Below are positions 63,935-64,000 of a stretch of 64,000 nt of DNA, piece after piece; within the stretch, counting starts at the first letter, position 1, and the number at the start of each line of letters is the position of its first letter. The notes under the pieces were generated by a model. It had not been told where the DNA came from. It worked only from the letters and a program-made list of their open reading frames with translations, and searched no databases. The translations under genes were made by a program, and so were the position numbers. Source of the DNA: Pyrrhoderma lamaoense (Eukaryota > Basidiomycota > Agaricomycetes > Hymenochaetales > Hymenochaetaceae); assembly GCA_002794735.1 (NCBI GenBank), contig NBAZ01000008.1, forward strand, positions 124,001 to 188,000, in the 5' to 3' direction.

Positions 63935-64000
63935 GAAATCTTAACATGTACCATGAATTCTGCAACTGTCTCTACTTATAGTATGATTAATACTATGTAT

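Overview
The window looks like nuclear DNA of a filamentous fungus, most likely a basidiomycete. Genes carry many short GT-AG introns (about 45-65 bp, two GC-AG exceptions), lie close together in alternating divergent and convergent pairs, and encode typical fungal proteins (class V myosin, Zn2Cys6 factor, Rco1-like PHD protein, Mic19). Base composition is moderately AT-rich. I could not fix genus or species from the sequence.

Bases 1-53.2 kb are ordinary gene-dense DNA. In order: Sac1-type phosphatase (cut by the left edge), Pet100-like factor, L-serine dehydratase, GH31 alpha-xylosidase, MCM-binding protein, phosphopentomutase/phosphoglucomutase, Rco1-like PHD protein, class V myosin, COG4, ESCRT-III Vps2, AN1 zinc finger protein, GH3 beta-glucosidase, UPF0538 protein, type I DnaJ, Nit2-like amidase, DAGK-domain lipid kinase, UMP/CMP kinase, DHX35-like helicase, a Tc1/mariner-type MITE, Mic19, a one-TM Ser/Pro-rich protein, Zn2Cys6 factor, Nup37, ING protein and a RecQ (Sgs1/BLM) helicase. 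These are housekeeping functions in replication, chromatin, splicing, trafficking, mitochondria and sugar catabolism; I see no biosynthetic cluster or defence island.

Bases 53.2-64 kb are repeats. First comes a nested block of three copies of an unrecognised element: one bleached by C-to-T and G-to-A changes (RIP-like), one nearly intact, and one inverted and split by a solo LTR. Next is a full-length Ty3/gypsy chromovirus on the minus strand (57786-63934) with 315-bp LTRs, a GAAAT target duplication, protease-RT-RNase H-integrase-chromodomain, and a primer-binding site that pairs perfectly with a 12-mer of its own LTR just downstream of a TATA box. This suggests Tf1/sushi-type self-priming.

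Across most genes, the reading frame breaks by exactly one missing base, usually within a short homopolymer, in otherwise well-conserved domains. I read this mainly as systematic homopolymer under-calling in the assembly, so I annotate the host genes as functional rather than as pseudogenes. Exon boundaries are hand-read and approximate unless an intron is stated.
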